Shown: in pieces, positions 1 to 10,103 of the stretch
Numbering within the stretch: position 1 is the stretch's first letter
Layout: each line of letters begins with the position of its first letter
Source of the DNA: Streptomyces sp. S.PB5
GTDB lineage: Bacteria; Actinomycetota; Actinomycetes; Streptomycetales; Streptomycetaceae
Direction of reading: 5' to 3'
DNA length: 64,000 nucleotides
NCBI RefSeq assembly: GCF_030403745.1
Contig: NZ_JAQMWP010000009.1
Span: 186,001 to 250,000, forward strand
Made by a program: the position numbers and the translations under genes
The notes under the pieces: generated by a model
Database searches by the model: none
Told to the model about the DNA's origin: nothing
The model's input: only the letters and a program-made list of their open reading frames with translations

Positions 1-915
1 CACGAAGTTGATGTAGTAGTGCAGGACCGCCGGGATGATGCCGGCCGCGCCGTTCGTCGGGGCGGTCACGACACGTCCGCCGGCCGCGTTCTCCTCGTTG
101 ACCGCCATCGCGTAGAGCGTGATCCACTCCATCGCGTGGGCCAACGGGTCGCCCTCCGCCCGGAGTTGACGGGCCGTCACCGCGGCCCGGCGCTTGACCC
201 GCAGTCCGCCCGGCAGGATGCCCTCACGGGACATGCCGCGCGAGACGCACGCCTGCATGACCCGCCAGATCTCCAGCAGGCCCGCGCGGATCTCCTCCTC
301 GGTCCGCCAGGAGCGTTCGTTCTCCAGCATCAGCGCGGAGATCGACAGACCCGTCTCCTTCGTCAGGCGCAGCAGCTCGTCGCCCGTGCGGAAGGGGTAC
401 TTCAGGACCGTGTCGTCCAGCTTGATGCGGTCCTCGCCGACTGCGTCCTCGTCGACGACGAAGCCGCCGCCGACCGAGTAGTACGTCTTGGACAGGAGCT
501 CCGTGCCCGAGGCGTCGTACGCCCACAGCGTCATGCCGTTGGCGTGGTACGGGAGGGCCTTGCGGCGGTGCAGGACCAGGTCGTCGTCGAAGGAGAAGGG
601 GATCTCCCGCTCGCCCAGGAGCTTCAGAAGACCGGACTGCTTGATCTCCTCCACCCGCTCGTCCGCCCCCTCCACGTCGACCGTGCGGGGAGAGGATCCC
701 TCAAGTCCCAGCAGCACCGCCTTCGGGGTGCCGTGGCCGTGGCCGGTCGCGCCCAGGGAGCCGTAGAGCTCCGAGCGGACCGAGGCGACGGAGGGCAGCA
801 GACCCTCGTTGCGCAGACGGCGGGCGAACATACGGGCCGCACGCATCGGGCCGACCGTGTGTGAGCTCGACGGGCCGATGCCGATCGAGAACAGGTCGAA
901 GACCGAGATGGCCAC
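1..915 (-). CDS. sdaA: L-serine ammonia-lyase (serine dehydratase), 3' part cut by window edge
   Basis: This gene encodes an iron-sulfur L-serine dehydratase that deaminates L-serine to pyruvate and ammonia. The visible 305 codons begin VAISVFDLFSIGIGPSSSHT, the substrate/cluster motif of the bacterial one-chain family, and run off the window at a conserved PTNGAAGIIPAVLHYY stretch. The C-terminal cysteines lie outside the window. The GTG start at 915 is supported by an AGGAG about 7 nt upstream and by homology starting at this residue. It lies 56 bp downstream of glyA on the same strand, with a hairpin between, so it may be read only partly from the glyA message. Together with glyA it links glycine to pyruvate through serine. 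Confidence 0.93.
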   Translation of the reverse strand, partial: MAISVFDLFSIGIGPSSSHTVGPMRAARMFARRLRNEGLLPSVASVRSELYGSLGATGHGHGTPKAVLLGLEGSSPRTVDVEGADERVEEIKQSGLLKLLGEREIPFSFDDDLVLHRRKALPYHANGMTLWAYDASGTELLSKTYYSVGGGFVVDEDAVGEDRIKLDDTVLKYPFRTGDELLRLTKETGLSISALMLENERSWRTEEEIRAGLLEIWRVMQACVSRGMSREGILPGGLRVKRRAAVTARQLRAEGDPLAHAMEWITLYAMAVNEENAAGGRVVTAPTNGAAGIIPAVLHYYINFV

Positions 916-934
916 GGGGACTCCTAGAGAAAGG

Positions 935-964
935 GTGGGGGCACACATCCTCGGGTGCCCCCAC
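935..964 (-). terminator. Hairpin between glyA and sdaA
   Basis: A perfect 10-bp inverted repeat (GTGGGGGCAC / GTGCCCCCAC) with a 10-nt loop follows the glyA stop. On the minus strand it is followed by CCTTTCTC. It probably terminates or attenuates transcription between glyA and sdaA, because it lies only about 20 nt before the sdaA start codon. Confidence 0.6.
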
Positions 965-971
965 CAGGGAA

Positions 972-2261
<1,290 letters not shown>

Positions 2262-2278
2262 GCGGTGCTTACGACCTC

Positions 2279-2656
2279 TCAGCCGGCGGAAAAGGCGGTG
2301 TACTCGTCGGCGGAGAGCAGGTCGGCCGGCTCCTCCGCGATCCGTACCTTGAACAGCCAGCCGCCCTCGAAGGGGGCGGAGTTCACCAGCGACGGGTCGT
2401 TGACGACGTCCTCGTTGACCTCGGTGACCTCACCGGAGACCGGCGAGTACAGGTCGGAGACCGACTTGGTCGACTCCAGCTCGCCGCAGGTCTCGCCCGC
2501 GGTCACCGTGTCACCGACTTCCGGGAGCTGCACGAAGACGACATCGCCGAGCGCGTTGGCCGCGTGCTCCGTGATGCCGACCGTCGAGACGCCGTCCTCG
2601 GCGCCCGACAGCCACTCGTGCTCCTTGCTGTAGCGCAGCTGCTGGGGGTTGCTCAT
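2279..2656 (-). CDS. gcvH: Glycine cleavage system H protein
   Basis: GcvH is the lipoylated carrier of the glycine cleavage complex and shuttles the aminomethyl group between the P, T and L proteins. The 125-residue product MSNPQQLRYSKEHEW... has the classic lipoyl domain, with the acceptor lysine in ELESTKSVSDLYSP at residue 64. I chose ATG 2656 over longer in-frame starts because of an AGGAG 10 nt upstream and because the family begins here. It sits between gcvT and glyA on the same strand. The P-protein gene is not in this window. Confidence 0.97.
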   Translation of the reverse strand: MSNPQQLRYSKEHEWLSGAEDGVSTVGITEHAANALGDVVFVQLPEVGDTVTAGETCGELESTKSVSDLYSPVSGEVTEVNEDVVNDPSLVNSAPFEGGWLFKVRIAEEPADLLSADEYTAFSAG

Positions 2657-2774
2657 GGCCTGAATTCTCCTGTACGCGGGGGAGTGCTGATGGTTGGGGG
2701 ACTGCTGGAAACGCGTGTGAGCAGCGGAAATGTGCGCAGGGTCACGCGCGGGGGCGCAGCCGTGCGTCCAGTGT

Positions 2775-3908
2775 CTACTTCTGGCGCTTGTAGAAGGGCA
2801 GAGCCACGACCTCGTACGGCTCGTGACTGCCCCGGATGTCCACACCGACCCCGGCCGTGCCCGGCGCGGAGTGCGCGGCGTCGACGTACGCCATCGCGAT
2901 CGGCTTGCCCAGGGTGGGGGAGGGGGCGCCGGAGGTGACCTCGCCGATCACCTGGCCGTCGGCGACCACGGCGTACCCGGCGCGGGGGACCCGGCGGCCC
3001 TCGGCGACCAGGCCGACGAGGACACGCGGCGGGGCCGAGGCGGCGCGCTCGGCGGCGGCCTCCAGCGCCGTACGCCCGACGAAGTCGCCGTCCTTCTCGA
3101 ACTTCACCACGCGCCCGAGGCCCGCGTCGAAGGGGGTCAGGTCGGTCGACAGCTCATGCCCGTACAGCGGCATGCCCGCCTCCAGGCGCAGGGTGTCACG
3201 GCAGGACAGTCCGCAGGGGACCAGCCCGGCGCCCTCGCCCGCCTTGGTCAGGGCCTGCCACAGCTCGACCGCGTGCTCGGGCTGCACGAACAGCTCGAAG
3301 CCGTCCTCGCCGGTGTAGCCGGTGCGGGCGATCAGCGCCGGGACGCCGGCGACCGTGCCGGGCAGACCGGCGTAGTACTTCAGTCCGTCGAGGTCGGCGT
3401 CGGTGAGCGACTTCAGGATGCCGGGGGACTCGGGGCCCTGGACGGCGATCAGGGCGTACGCGTCCCGGTCGTCGCGCACCTCGGCGTCGAAGCCGGCGGA
3501 ACGCTCGACGAGGGCGTCCAGCACGACCTGGGCGTTGGAGGCGTTGGCGACCACCATGTATTCAGAAGAACCGGCCTCGGTCTCGGCGAGCCGGTAGACG
3601 ATCAGGTCGTCGAGGATGCCGCCGTCCTCGCGGCAGATCATGGTGTAGCGGGCGCGGCCGACGCCGACGGAGGCGATGTTGCCGACGAGGGCGAAGTTCA
3701 GCAGGGCGGCGGCCTGCGGCCCGGTCACCGTGATCTCGCCCATGTGGGAGAGGTCGAAGAGCCCGGCCTTGGTGCGGACGGCGTTGTGCTCGTCGCGCTC
3801 GGAGCCGTAGCGCAGGGGCATGTCCCAGCCGGCGAAGTCGGTCATCGTCGCGCCGAGCGAACGATGCAGAGCATCGAGCGCGGTGAGGCGGGGTTCAGTG
3901 CTGCTCAT
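2775..3908 (-). CDS. gcvT: Aminomethyltransferase (glycine cleavage T protein)
   Basis: GcvT transfers the aminomethyl carbon from lipoylated GcvH to tetrahydrofolate, releasing ammonia. The 377-residue protein begins MSSTEPRLTALDALHRSLGA and has FAGWDMPLRYG, LFDLSHMGEI, a GYTGEDGFE motif and a C-terminal barrel ending in VVALPFYKRQK, all typical of the family. A longer in-frame start at 3971 lies inside the riboswitch, so ATG 3908 with GGGAG upstream is preferred. It is the first gene after the glycine riboswitch and heads the gcvT-gcvH-glyA group. The 118 bp before gcvH shows no clear terminator. Confidence 0.97.
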   Translation of the reverse strand: MSSTEPRLTALDALHRSLGATMTDFAGWDMPLRYGSERDEHNAVRTKAGLFDLSHMGEITVTGPQAAALLNFALVGNIASVGVGRARYTMICREDGGILDDLIVYRLAETEAGSSEYMVVANASNAQVVLDALVERSAGFDAEVRDDRDAYALIAVQGPESPGILKSLTDADLDGLKYYAGLPGTVAGVPALIARTGYTGEDGFELFVQPEHAVELWQALTKAGEGAGLVPCGLSCRDTLRLEAGMPLYGHELSTDLTPFDAGLGRVVKFEKDGDFVGRTALEAAAERAASAPPRVLVGLVAEGRRVPRAGYAVVADGQVIGEVTSGAPSPTLGKPIAMAYVDAAHSAPGTAGVGVDIRGSHEPYEVVALPFYKRQK

Positions 3909-3954
3909 CGGACGGTTGTCTCCCTGGGATCCACGGCATGACGGGCGAGGTCGT

Positions 3955-4160
3955 TCCTCCCCATCTGTCATCGGAACCTGAGAGGTTCGCCATGATCGTC
4001 AAAAGATCCTGGCTTGCACCTTGGGTGGAGCCACCGGAAACGGTGACCCGCTTTTCAGATGTGCCTCGCCCGCGCGGTAACGGGGCCTGAGAGATTCAAG
4101 GGAGGGACTTGCTCCTTCGGCGCCCCAGCCCAGGGCTGGGAACTCTCCCGCGCGGATTCA
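3955..4160 (-). promoter_or_regulatory. Tandem glycine riboswitch upstream of gcvT
   Basis: On the minus strand the leader holds two glycine-aptamer-like halves. The first (about 4154-4073) contains the hallmark GCGCCGAAGGAGCAA followed by AATCTCTCAGG, enclosed by a CCGCGCGG pairing. The second (about 4056-3955) has GGTGCAAGCCAGG, a loop with GATCATGGC, then AACCTCTCAGGTTCCGATGACAGA. This is the usual two-aptamer arrangement and normally turns on glycine cleavage genes when glycine is high. The second aptamer ends about 50 nt before the gcvT start, leaving room for an expression platform around the ribosome-binding site. Confidence 0.92.
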
Positions 4161-4350
4161 AACGGCCGGTATGCAGTTGGCGCGGACATCATTGCACGCA
4201 TCGGCCACGGGTGGCAGGGTCAGCTCCGCTCTGCCCTTTGTGACTGGCTTGTGGCAGGACGATCACCAAAACAGGAGACACACCCCATTACCTTCTCTTT
4301 ACGCTCGGTGGGGAGGGGAACCCCCCTGACCCCGGAGGAGGACGATCACG
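4161..4350. promoter_or_regulatory. Divergent promoter region between gcvT leader and P-loop gene
   Basis: This stretch should hold the minus-strand promoter of the gcvT leader and the plus-strand promoter of the P-loop gene. I could not pick convincing -35/-10 pairs. The only clear element is the GGAGGAGG ribosome-binding site ending about 9 nt before the GTG at 4351. Confidence 0.4.
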
Positions 4351-5013
4351 GTGAACAGGCCCACTGCGTACGCCACCACCTCGGCCGTCGCGCTGCCCGC
4401 GCAGCCGACCGCTCCGGCCCGGGAGGCCTGCGCACCGCAGCCGGTCGTCCGCGACCTGCGCGACCGTGCCGGGCACAGCTCGCACGCCCTGCTCTTCGCC
4501 CCCGACGACCTGGTCGTGATCACCGGCCTGCCCGGCAGCGGCAAGTCCACCCTGATGCAGCGGACCGTCAAGGGCATGCGCATCGACTCCCAGGACACCC
4601 GCGACCGCTTCGACGAGCGGACGCCGCGCTTCCTGCCGTACGCGGTCTACCGGCCCCTGGTCCGGGCCGCGCACTACCTCGGTCTGTTCCGCGCCCTGCG
4701 CTCCGGCCACGGGGTCGTGGTGCACGACTGCGGCACCCAGTCCTGGGTGCGCGGCTGGCTGGCCCGCCACGCCCGCCGCCGTGGCGGCACCCTGCATCTG
4801 CTGCTGCTCGACGTCACCCCGGACACCGCCCTGGCCGGTCAGCGCGAGCGCGGCCGCGGTGTCTCGAAGTACGCCTTCCTGCGGCACCGCACGGCGGCCG
4901 CCCGGCTGATCCGCTCCGTGGAGAAGGGCGAGCTGCCGCAGGGCGTCGGCTCGGCGGTGCTGCTCGACCGGGACGCGGCAAACACCCTGCGCCGCATCGG
5001 CTTCACAGGCTGA
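4351..5013 (+). CDS. P-loop AAA-family ATP-binding protein (zeta/kinase-like)
   Basis: This is a 220-residue cytosolic nucleotide-binding protein of unknown substrate. A Walker A motif, GLPGSGKST, lies at residues 59-67, and a polar Asp-rich IDSQDTRDRFDER follows. A VVVHDCGTQSW strand and an RERGRG stretch resemble the lid region of small P-loop kinases. The N-terminal 50 residues are Ala/Pro-rich. The GTG start is decided by the strong GGAGGAGG upstream. It diverges from the glycine-riboswitch operon and is followed 81 bp later by two SseB-family genes on the same strand. It could be a kinase or an AAA_33 protein. No substrate can be read from the sequence. Confidence 0.85.
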   Translation: MNRPTAYATTSAVALPAQPTAPAREACAPQPVVRDLRDRAGHSSHALLFAPDDLVVITGLPGSGKSTLMQRTVKGMRIDSQDTRDRFDERTPRFLPYAVYRPLVRAAHYLGLFRALRSGHGVVVHDCGTQSWVRGWLARHARRRGGTLHLLLLDVTPDTALAGQRERGRGVSKYAFLRHRTAAARLIRSVEKGELPQGVGSAVLLDRDAANTLRRIGFTG

Positions 5014-5094
5014 CACCGGCCGCCGCCGCACCCGTTAGCCTTTTCAGCCACAGACAAGCAGGCGCACAGCAGGACTCGGCAGGCGGACGAAGAG

Positions 5095-5865
5095 ATGGCA
5101 TTCCCGGCACAGGCACACCCCCACCCGCACGGCGGCGGATGGCCCGGCAACGAGCTGGAGGAGGTGCTCTCGGCCTCCCTCGGCATGTCCTCGGCGGGCG
5201 GCCGGATCATCGAGGTCCTGGGCCGCAGCTTCATCTGGATCCCCCTGCCCAACGGCGGCGGCCCGGACAGCGGCCCGCTGGACCTGCCCAGCATGCAGAT
5301 CGAGGGCGGGACGTACGTCCCGGTCTTCAGCTCCGAGGAGCAGTTCCGCCAGGTCGCCGGCGGACACATGTCGTACACCATCGCCCCGGCGGTCGAGTTC
5401 GCCCGCGGTCTGCCCCCGCAGGTCGGCATCGCCGTGAACCCGGACGGCGTGGTCGGCGTCCCCCTGCCGCCCGAGGCCGTCGCCGAGCTCTGCCGGGTGG
5501 GCCGCACCCCGCTCGACGGCCCCAACACCGGCGGCCGGGTCAAGCTCTTCGAGCCCGACTGGCAGGACGACCCGGTCGACTTCCTCGCCACCGCCTCCGC
5601 CGAGTTCGCCGCGACGGGAGTCGTCCGCACGGCCCGCCGCTGCCTGGCCGCGATCGAGACGGCCGAGCCCGTCATGTTCGTGGGCGTGGAACTCTCCCAA
5701 TGGGAGGGTGACTTGCGTACCCTCCCGATGGACGCACTGGGCCGGGCGCTGGGGCAGACCCCGGTGCGGTGGCAGGTGAACCTGGTCCTGCTGGACGTGG
5801 CGGACGATCCGGTGGGTCATTGGATGCGCGAGAAGGTAAGGCCCTTCTACCAGGATGCCTTGTAG
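5095..5865 (+). CDS. SseB-family protein (first of pair)
   Basis: The 256-residue product has the organisation of SseB-family proteins. An N-terminal domain containing SFIWIPLPNGG, GTYVPVFSSEEQF and FARGLPPQVGIAVNPDG is followed by a C-terminal domain ending VGHWMREKVRPFYQ. SseB was named for serine sensitivity caused by its overexpression in E. coli; its biochemical role is not known. The first residues are His/Pro-rich (HPHPHGGG). It lies close to sdaA, glyA and gcv genes and 174 bp before a second, shorter SseB-like gene, which fits a link to serine or glycine handling. The link is an inference from position only. No signal peptide or membrane segment is visible. Confidence 0.85.
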   Translation: MAFPAQAHPHPHGGGWPGNELEEVLSASLGMSSAGGRIIEVLGRSFIWIPLPNGGGPDSGPLDLPSMQIEGGTYVPVFSSEEQFRQVAGGHMSYTIAPAVEFARGLPPQVGIAVNPDGVVGVPLPPEAVAELCRVGRTPLDGPNTGGRVKLFEPDWQDDPVDFLATASAEFAATGVVRTARRCLAAIETAEPVMFVGVELSQWEGDLRTLPMDALGRALGQTPVRWQVNLVLLDVADDPVGHWMREKVRPFYQDAL

Positions 5866-6039
5866 ACGGGCCTTGCGGCATCGCCGGTCAAGGGGCGCGG
5901 GGCTGGGTCGGTATGCGGCTCCGCCGCGGGACGCGATCAACCCCCACGACCCGCACCCCGCAGACAGCAGTAAGCCCCGAGCTCCCACCGCTTAAGCTGT
6001 CGGCAGACACCCGCAGTTTTCCCGAAGGGGCGGAACGAC

Positions 6040-6843
6040 GTGAGCGCCAGCGGCACCGGCACCGCGACCGGCACGGTCGAGCACATGCTGCGCCAGGTGA
6101 CGCCGGGGCGCTACGACGCCTACGAGGCGCTCCTCCGTGCCCTCGCGACCCCGTCCTCCGGCCAGATCTGGATGCTCCTCTGGCACGGCCAGGCCGGATC
6201 GCCGGACGCCCAGTACGGAAACATGGAGGTCGACGGGCACGGGTACGCCCCGTGCGTCACGTCCGCCCAGGAACTGAGCGCGAGCGGATGGAACCGCTCG
6301 TACGAAGTGGTCGACGGCATCGACGTGGCCCGCACCCTCTACCCCGACCACTACGGTCTCTGGCTCAACCCGCACGCCCCCGGCGGCGGCGTCGGCATCC
6401 CCTGGCTCGACCTGCGCCGGATCGCGACCGGTCTGGAGCGTCAGCCCGCGGGGCCGCTGCGGCTGTCGGAGCCCGGTATCGAGATCCCGCAGTTCTACGC
6501 CCTGATCGCGCACAACGCCCATCGCACCCCGGCCGTCCGCTCGCTGCGCCGCGCCTGGGTGCAGCCCGCGCTCGGGGCGCCGTACCTCGCCATCGGCCTG
6601 GATGTGTACGACACCAGCCCGCAGGCCGTGGACTCGGTGCGCGCGATGATGCAGCAGTCCATCGGCGTGGTCCCGGACGGCCTGCCGGTGTCGACGGTGG
6701 CGATGTCCGACGAGTACGACCCGGTCGCGATGTGGATGCGGGCCGGTGCCCGTCCCTTCTACGACCGTGAGGCCCACGCGGCCGCCCCGGCCCAGGCTCC
6801 GGCGGCCGGCTACGGCTACCCTCCGGCACCCGGCGGCTACTGA
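6040..6843 (+). CDS. SseB-family protein (second of pair)
   Basis: This 267-residue protein is a relative of the preceding gene. Both end with a matching C-terminal segment (VAMWMRAGARPFYDRE here, VGHWMREKVRPFYQ there) and share the same two-domain layout. The N-terminal half includes GQIWMLLWHGQ and DGHGYAPCVTSAQEL. The last 20 residues are an Ala/Pro/Gly/Tyr tail. The GTG at 6040 follows a GGGGCGG stretch and is preferred over longer in-frame starts because family similarity begins near it. The pair probably arose by duplication and divergence. Function is unknown beyond the family name. Confidence 0.82.
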   Translation: MSASGTGTATGTVEHMLRQVTPGRYDAYEALLRALATPSSGQIWMLLWHGQAGSPDAQYGNMEVDGHGYAPCVTSAQELSASGWNRSYEVVDGIDVARTLYPDHYGLWLNPHAPGGGVGIPWLDLRRIATGLERQPAGPLRLSEPGIEIPQFYALIAHNAHRTPAVRSLRRAWVQPALGAPYLAIGLDVYDTSPQAVDSVRAMMQQSIGVVPDGLPVSTVAMSDEYDPVAMWMRAGARPFYDREAHAAAPAQAPAAGYGYPPAPGGY

Positions 6844-7176
6844 ACCGTACGGCGACCGCTCGACGAGCACACGATCACAGTCTCCCGTGTTACGGGAGTG
6901 TGTCTTCGCGCGTAGATGAGGTCGGAAGGCCCCACGAGGCCCTTATTGCCCCAACTGGTGTTCGTCCGGCGGCCGTTACCCGCTGTCCGGATAACGGAAC
7001 CCCCCAGCCCGCATCACGTTTACGCATCCATTCCCCGTCAAGTCTGGCAACAGATCGCCAAAGCGTTGAAGACTCCCGCTCCAGGGGTGGTTCGCCCCTG
7101 TGTACGACGGACTGATCACGCCGCTACAGCGGCAAGTGCGGGCCGGCTACCGCCGGTTGAGAGGGGTCCCTGCCAG
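6844..7176. other. 333-bp upstream region of the opp operon
   Basis: No gene is supported here, although the frame upstream of oppC is open. The one visible structure is a short hairpin (CAGGGG-TGGTTCG-CCCCTG, 7082-7100). A GAGAGGGG ribosome-binding site precedes ATG 7177. The region is long and AT-richer than its surroundings, so it probably holds the operon promoter, but I cannot assign a sigma-factor class. Confidence 0.4.
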
Positions 7177-8184
7177 ATGACGGCACCATTGCACGAGCCG
7201 ACCGCGGAAGCGGCCCCGAGCGCGGCCGAAGAAGCGGCGGCAGTCAGCGCCGACGCGAAGGCCGTACAGGGTCGTTCCCTGGGCCGGATCGCCTGGGAGC
7301 GCCTCAAGCGGGACAAACTCGCCCTCACGGGCGGCGTCGTCGTGCTCCTTCTCATCGCGGTCGCGCTGCTCGCGCCCGTGATCACCGGCCTGCTCGACCA
7401 GGATCCGAACGAGTACCACGAGAACCTGATCGACCCGCTGTTCGGCACCCCCACGGGTTCCTTCGGCGGGATCAGCGGCGAACACCTGCTGGGCGTCGAG
7501 CCGGTCAACGGCCGCGACATCTTCGCCCGGATCCTCTACGGCGCCAGGATCTCCCTGCTCGTGGGCTTCCTGTCCGCGATCGTCGCCGTCGTCATCGGCA
7601 CCGTCATGGGCATCCTGGCCGGCTTCTTCGGCGGCTGGGTCGACTCCCTGATCAGCCGGGTCATGGACGGTCTGCTGGCTTTCCCGCAGCTGCTCTTCAT
7701 CATCGCGCTGGTCTCCGTCATGCCGAACGAGATGCTGGGACTGACCGGTACGGGCGTCCGCCTGTTCGTGATGATCCTGGTGATCGGCTTCTTCGGCTGG
7801 CCCTACATCGGACGCGTGGTGCGCGGCCAGACCCTCTCGATGCGTGAGCGCGAGTACGTCGAGGCGGCCCGTTCGCTGGGCGCCGGACGGTTCTACATCC
7901 TGTTCAAGGAACTGCTGCCCAACCTGGTCGCCCCGATCATCGTGTACACGACGATGATGATCCCCACCAACATCCTCACCGAGGCGGCACTCAGCTTCCT
8001 GGGCGTGGGCGTCAAGCCGCCCACGGCCTCCTGGGGGCAGATGCTCTCGAACGCGATCGACTACTACAAGTCGGATCCCACCTACATGGTGGTCCCGGGT
8101 GTAGCGATCTTCATCACGGTTCTTGCCTTCAACCTCTTCGGCGACGGCGTGCGGGACGCGCTGGACCCGAAGGGCTCCCGCTGA
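7177..8184 (+). CDS. Oligopeptide ABC transporter permease (OppC-type)
   Basis: This is an inner-membrane permease of the peptide/nickel importer family, 335 residues. A 45-residue Ala/Glu-rich cytosolic N-terminus leads into the OppC N-terminal segment (GRIAWERLKRDKLALTGG), then about six membrane spans. The permease-ATPase coupling loop reads EYVEAARSLGAGRFYILFKELLPNL. ATG 7177 is chosen because it has a GAGAGGGG site and because upstream codons are low-complexity. It is the first gene of a five-gene cluster: OppC, binding protein, OppB, OppD, OppF. The order with permease C before the binding protein is a little unusual but is known in Streptomyces. Confidence 0.93.
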   Translation: MTAPLHEPTAEAAPSAAEEAAAVSADAKAVQGRSLGRIAWERLKRDKLALTGGVVVLLLIAVALLAPVITGLLDQDPNEYHENLIDPLFGTPTGSFGGISGEHLLGVEPVNGRDIFARILYGARISLLVGFLSAIVAVVIGTVMGILAGFFGGWVDSLISRVMDGLLAFPQLLFIIALVSVMPNEMLGLTGTGVRLFVMILVIGFFGWPYIGRVVRGQTLSMREREYVEAARSLGAGRFYILFKELLPNLVAPIIVYTTMMIPTNILTEAALSFLGVGVKPPTASWGQMLSNAIDYYKSDPTYMVVPGVAIFITVLAFNLFGDGVRDALDPKGSR

Positions 8185-8253
8185 ACTGCCGTACCCAAAG
8201 CGTCCCGTGGCACCAGCACGGGGTCTCTCATCAAATCCGGAGGATCCGAGATC

Positions 8254-10050
8254 GTGACTACCCAACGCACCTCAGGGCGGCGGAAGCAGGCGTTTGCCGC
8301 TGTCGCCGCGGTCGCCGCGCTGCTGACCACGGCGGCGTGCGGCGGCGGTGGCAATGACGACAACGAGGACTCGACGACGGGCGCGGCCGGCTTCAACGCC
8401 GCGAACAACAAGGTCGCCCAGGCCTCGCTGGCGAAGAAGGGCGGCGAGCTGAAGTTCGGCGGTGCCCAGGACGCCGACTCGTGGGACACCACGCGTGGCT
8501 ACTACGGGTTCATGTGGAACTTCGCGCGCTACTACAGCCGTCAGCTCGTGACGGGTGCCGCCGCGCCCGGCGAGGCCGGCACCAAGCTCACCCCGGACCT
8601 CGCCACCGGCCTCGCCAAGGTCACGGACGACGGCAAGACCTACACGTACACCCTGCGTGACGGCATCACGTGGGAGGACGGCAAGCCGATCACGTCCAAG
8701 GACATCAAGTACGGCATCGAGCGCGTCTGGGCGCAGGACGTGCTGTCCGGCGGCCCGGTGTACCTGAAGGACGTCCTCGACCCCAAGGGCGAGTACAAGG
8801 GTCCCTACAAGGACACCTCCCCCGACAAGCTCGGTCTGAAGGCGATCGACACTCCGGACGACAAGACGATCGTCTTCCACCTCCCGGAGGCCAACGCCGA
8901 CTTCGAGGACATCCTCGCCCTGGTCTCGGCCTCCCCGGTCCGCCAGGACAAGGACACCAAGTCCAAGTACGGCCTGAAGCCGTTCTCCTCCGGCCCGTAC
9001 AAGTTCGAGTCGTACAGCCCGGGCAAGGACCTCGTCCTGGTCCGCAACACCAACTGGAAGCAGGCCTCGGACCCGGTCCGCAAGGCGTACCCGGACAAGA
9101 TCTCGGTCAAGTTCTTCTCGAACGCCAACGACCTGGACGCCCGCCTCATCGCCGGTGACTACGACCTGGACATCAACCAGACCGGTCTGTCCCCGCAGGG
9201 CCGCACCACCGCCCTGCAGGAGCACAAGGCCAACCTGGACAACCCGGTCTCCGGCTACATCCGCTACGCGGCCTTCCCGCAGACCGTGAAGCCGTTCGAC
9301 AACATCCACTGCCGCAAGGCCGTGATCTACGGCGCCGACCACGTCTCGCTGCAGACCGCGCGCGGTGGCCCGGTCGCCGGTGGTGACATCGGCACCAACA
9401 TGCTCCCGCCGACCGTCCCCGGTTCCGAGGGCCAGTCGTACGACCCGTACGGCATCGCCGGCGCCAACAAGAACGGCAACGCCGCCAAGGCCAAGGAAGA
9501 GCTGAAGGCCTGCGGTCAGCCGAACGGCTTCAAGACCACCATCGCGGTGCGCAACAACAAGCCGGTCGAGGTGGCCACGGCCGAGTCCCTGCAGGCCTCG
9601 CTGAAGAAGATCGGCATCACCGCCGACATCGAGCAGTACGACGGCTCGCAGACCTCCGGCATCATCGGCAGCCCCTCCAACGTGGAGAAGAAGGGCTTCG
9701 GCATCATCATCATGGGCTGGGGCGCGGACTTCCCGTCCGTCCAGGGCTTCGGTCTGCCGCTGTGGGACGGCAAGTACATCCTTGAGAGCGGCAACAACAA
9801 CTTCGGCATGATCGACGACAAGAAGATCAACGGCCTGTTCGACACCTACGTCAAGGAGCAGGACGACGCGGCCAAGCTGCAGCTCGCCAAGGACATCAAC
9901 CACGCGGTGATGGACACCGGCGTCTACCTGCCGTTCGTCTTCGAGAAGTTCGTGAACTGGCGCGGCAGCCGTCTGGCCAACGTCTACACCTCGGACAACT
10001 ACAGCGGTCAGTACGACTTCGTCAACCTCGGTCTGAAGTCCGCGAAGTAA
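8254..10050 (+). CDS. Oligopeptide-binding lipoprotein, solute-binding family 5
   Basis: This is an extracellular lipoprotein that captures peptides for the importer. The 598-residue product has a twin-positive N-region (RRKQ), a hydrophobic stretch and a lipobox TAAC with the modified cysteine at residue 29, then an acidic linker. The mature part shows family-5 features: DSWDTTRGYYGF, TYTLRDGITWEDGKPITSKDIKYGIERVW-type text and a C-terminal NWRGSRLANVYTSDN segment. GTG 8254 has a GGAGG upstream. A strong hairpin follows the gene, which may let the binding protein be made in excess of the membrane parts. Codon usage is the strict C/G-ending type of a highly expressed gene. Confidence 0.95.
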   Translation: MTTQRTSGRRKQAFAAVAAVAALLTTAACGGGGNDDNEDSTTGAAGFNAANNKVAQASLAKKGGELKFGGAQDADSWDTTRGYYGFMWNFARYYSRQLVTGAAAPGEAGTKLTPDLATGLAKVTDDGKTYTYTLRDGITWEDGKPITSKDIKYGIERVWAQDVLSGGPVYLKDVLDPKGEYKGPYKDTSPDKLGLKAIDTPDDKTIVFHLPEANADFEDILALVSASPVRQDKDTKSKYGLKPFSSGPYKFESYSPGKDLVLVRNTNWKQASDPVRKAYPDKISVKFFSNANDLDARLIAGDYDLDINQTGLSPQGRTTALQEHKANLDNPVSGYIRYAAFPQTVKPFDNIHCRKAVIYGADHVSLQTARGGPVAGGDIGTNMLPPTVPGSEGQSYDPYGIAGANKNGNAAKAKEELKACGQPNGFKTTIAVRNNKPVEVATAESLQASLKKIGITADIEQYDGSQTSGIIGSPSNVEKKGFGIIIMGWGADFPSVQGFGLPLWDGKYILESGNNNFGMIDDKKINGLFDTYVKEQDDAAKLQLAKDINHAVMDTGVYLPFVFEKFVNWRGSRLANVYTSDNYSGQYDFVNLGLKSAK

Positions 10051-10103
10051 CCCGGCACACCCGCCGAACAGGCACGAAAGGCAGGTGAAGGCCGGCGACG
10101 TGT

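Noticed and set aside
3909..3971. Longer start for gcvT at 3971
   Set aside because: It would place coding sequence inside the glycine aptamer and adds 21 residues absent from the family; ATG 3908 has a ribosome-binding site.
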